From Spirochaetales bacterium Spiro_01 (GTDB taxonomy: Bacteria > Spirochaetota > Spirochaetia > Sphaerochaetales > Sphaerochaetaceae), in assembly GCA_001604265.1 (NCBI GenBank), contig LVBC01000099.1, positions 1 through 7,348 on the forward strand: DNA of 7,348 nucleotides, in the 5' to 3' direction. The number at the start of each line of letters is the position of its first letter. Within the stretch, counting starts at the first letter, position 1. Both the position numbers and the translations under genes were made by a program. Positions 5,922-7,348 of this stretch are shown piece by piece. The notes under the pieces were generated by a model that was not told the DNA's origin, ran no database searches, and worked only from the letters and a program-made list of their open reading frames with translations.

Positions 5922-7348
5922 ATGGGCTTTTATCTAGGTGTGGATGTCGGGACAAGCTCGACCAAGGCGGTCCTTCTCGATGAGAGAGGAGCGATAATCC
6001 AGAAATCCAGTGTGAAGAACGAACTCATCAACCCTCGCCCAGGCTTCTTCGAGGTCGATGCTCTCAGCTCCTGGTGGGAGGGCTTTCTCTCCATTCTCAG
6101 AGAGTTCCAGCCCTATACGGCGAAGGTCTCCAGACTCTGCATAAGCTCCGTCTGCGGCTCCTTCGTTCCTGTGGATGAGAACCTGGATCCCACCTATCAC
6201 GCAATTCTATATGGAATAGATACGCGCTCTGTCGACCAGATAGAAAGGATGAACAGGGCATTGGGAGAGGAGTATCTCCAAAAACACTTTGCAGGTGCCT
6301 TCACGACCCAGTCTGTGCTTCCGAAGATCCTCTGGCTCAAGGAGAACGAGGAAGCGGTCTATGAAAGGACGAAGTACTTCGTAGAAAGCAACAACTTCAT
6401 CACAGCAAGACTGACAGGTTCCACATGCTGGGATGCCTCCACCGCCTTTGCAGCAAAGCTTGCAGACCTGGAGAGCGAAGAGATTCCCTACTCCATTCTG
6501 GACTCCTTCGGTATCGAGAGAGAGAAGATACCCGGACTGAAGTGGGCCGTAGACGAGCTTGGATGTGTAACTGCAGAGGCAAGCAGGCTGACAGGACTTC
6601 CTGAGAATGCCATAGTCCATGTCGGAGCCTGCGATGTCAACGCTGAGGCGATGAGCATGCTCTCCATCTTCCCAGGCGACACGATGGCAGTCCTCGGCTC
6701 GACGCTCAGCATGCTTCACATGATGGACCACTACATCCCTCTCGATGGCTTCGTATGCGGATTTTCTGTAATGAAAGGCACATATAGATTCGGTGTCGGG
6801 GCATCAAGCGGCGGACTTTTCCTGCACACTCTCGATGAGCACTTCGGCTTTGAAGGAAAGCCAGCACCCATGAAGGAGTGGCCTACAGGCCTTCTTATCC
6901 TTCCATACATCAATGGAGCAAGGACACCATTCAACGACCCCTTTGCAAAGTGCACGATCTGGGGAATCGATGGAAGGAGCGAGCGCAGCGACTACTACTG
7001 GGCGATAAGGGAAGCAATCGGCTACGAGATGTTCCTTCTCGATTCCAAGATGGAAGAGACAGGAGAGAGAATCGAGACAATCCATCTGAGCGGAGGAGTT
7101 GCACAGGATGAGGAGATAGTCCAGCTGATAAGCGACATCACAGGAAAGCAGCTTGTCGTCCACAGGGGCATGAATGCGGCCTATGGAGATGCGCTGATTG
7201 CACTGCATGGAGAGTACAGCTGGGACGGGATAAGAGCCCTGGAGGGCTTCATGGAGCTTGAAGGAGAGACGCGGACGATCACTCCGGATGAAACAAGAAG
7301 CGGACTCTACAGACCTCTGAGAGCGAAGTTCCTCAAGCTCTATGAGGC
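5922..7348 (+). CDS. FGGY-family carbohydrate kinase, extreme C-terminus beyond the window
   Basis: Phosphorylates a sugar or polyol with ATP, most likely the substrate brought in by the adjacent transporter. The frame is open from ATG 5922 to the edge: 475 residues plus two bases of the next codon, close to the usual 480-520, so little is missing. N-terminal FGGY domain: first-strand phosphate motif Y-L-G-V-D-V-G-T-S-S-T-K (4-15) with Asp8; substrate-side Y-G-I-D-T-R (97-102); E-S-N-N-F-I-T-A-R-L-T-G (155-166). C-terminal domain: H-V-G-A-C-D (233-238), Asp238 being the expected catalytic base; V-L-G-S-T (257-261); the ATP-site H-L-S-G-G-V-A-Q-D (388-396); Y-G-D-A-L-I-A-L (421-428). All key positions are present. 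The exact sugar cannot be read; a pentulose or polyol is a reasonable guess. The start is supported by an SD at 5908-5913. Last gene seen of a four-gene operon. Confidence 0.9.
   Translation, partial: MGFYLGVDVGTSSTKAVLLDERGAIIQKSSVKNELINPRPGFFEVDALSSWWEGFLSILREFQPYTAKVSRLCISSVCGSFVPVDENLDPTYHAILYGIDTRSVDQIERMNRALGEEYLQKHFAGAFTTQSVLPKILWLKENEEAVYERTKYFVESNNFITARLTGSTCWDASTAFAAKLADLESEEIPYSILDSFGIEREKIPGLKWAVDELGCVTAEASRLTGLPENAIVHVGACDVNAEAMSMLSIFPGDTMAVLGSTLSMLHMMDHYIPLDGFVCGFSVMKGTYRFGVGASSGGLFLHTLDEHFGFEGKPAPMKEWPTGLLILPYINGARTPFNDPFAKCTIWGIDGRSERSDYYWAIREAIGYEMFLLDSKMEETGERIETIHLSGGVAQDEEIVQLISDITGKQLVVHRGMNAAYGDALIALHGEYSWDGIRALEGFMELEGETRTITPDETRSGLYRPLRAKFLKLYE

Overview
The window comes from a bacterium of roughly balanced GC content that uses the Arg codons AGA/AGG and the Ile codon ATA heavily. 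Two predicted lipoproteins, one with a loose lipobox (M-F-S-C) and a long Ala/Pro tether, and an ankyrin-repeat lipoprotein would fit a spirochaete (Sphaerochaeta/Treponema-like). That assignment is an inference from style, not from a marker gene, and should be held loosely.

Layout. The left third is on the minus strand: an ankyrin-repeat lipoprotein that runs off the left edge (1-1137), a 325-base gap with several small palindromes, and a complete stand-alone trpC (indole-3-glycerol-phosphate synthase, 1463-2248). A divergent intergenic region (2249-2366) separates trpC from a plus-strand operon that fills the rest: a two-domain sugar ABC ATPase (2367-3869), a CUT2-type permease (3866-4819, ATGA overlap), a lipoprotein sugar-binding protein (4832-5854), a strong 12-bp hairpin without a U-tract (5872-5899), and an FGGY sugar kinase (5922 to the right edge, nearly complete).

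How the genes work together. The binding protein captures a sugar or polyol outside the membrane, the permease and ATPase import it, and the kinase traps it by phosphorylation. The substrate cannot be named from sequence; a CUT2 importer paired with an FGGY kinase suggests a pentose, pentulose or polyol. The hairpin after the binding-protein gene may raise binding-protein mRNA above that of its neighbours, as in other binding-protein operons. The start region of the operon carries repeated TGTTTCT/AGAAACA half-sites, two of them forming the ends of a 38-bp imperfect palindrome centred on TAACGTTA and covering the start codon. This is the best candidate regulatory signal in the window.

I see no mobile element, CRISPR array, tRNA or rRNA, and no clearly new multi-gene system. 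The items most worth checking are the operator-like palindrome at the operon start, the apparently near-leaderless start of the ATPase gene, the intercistronic hairpin, and trpC standing alone beside a sugar operon.
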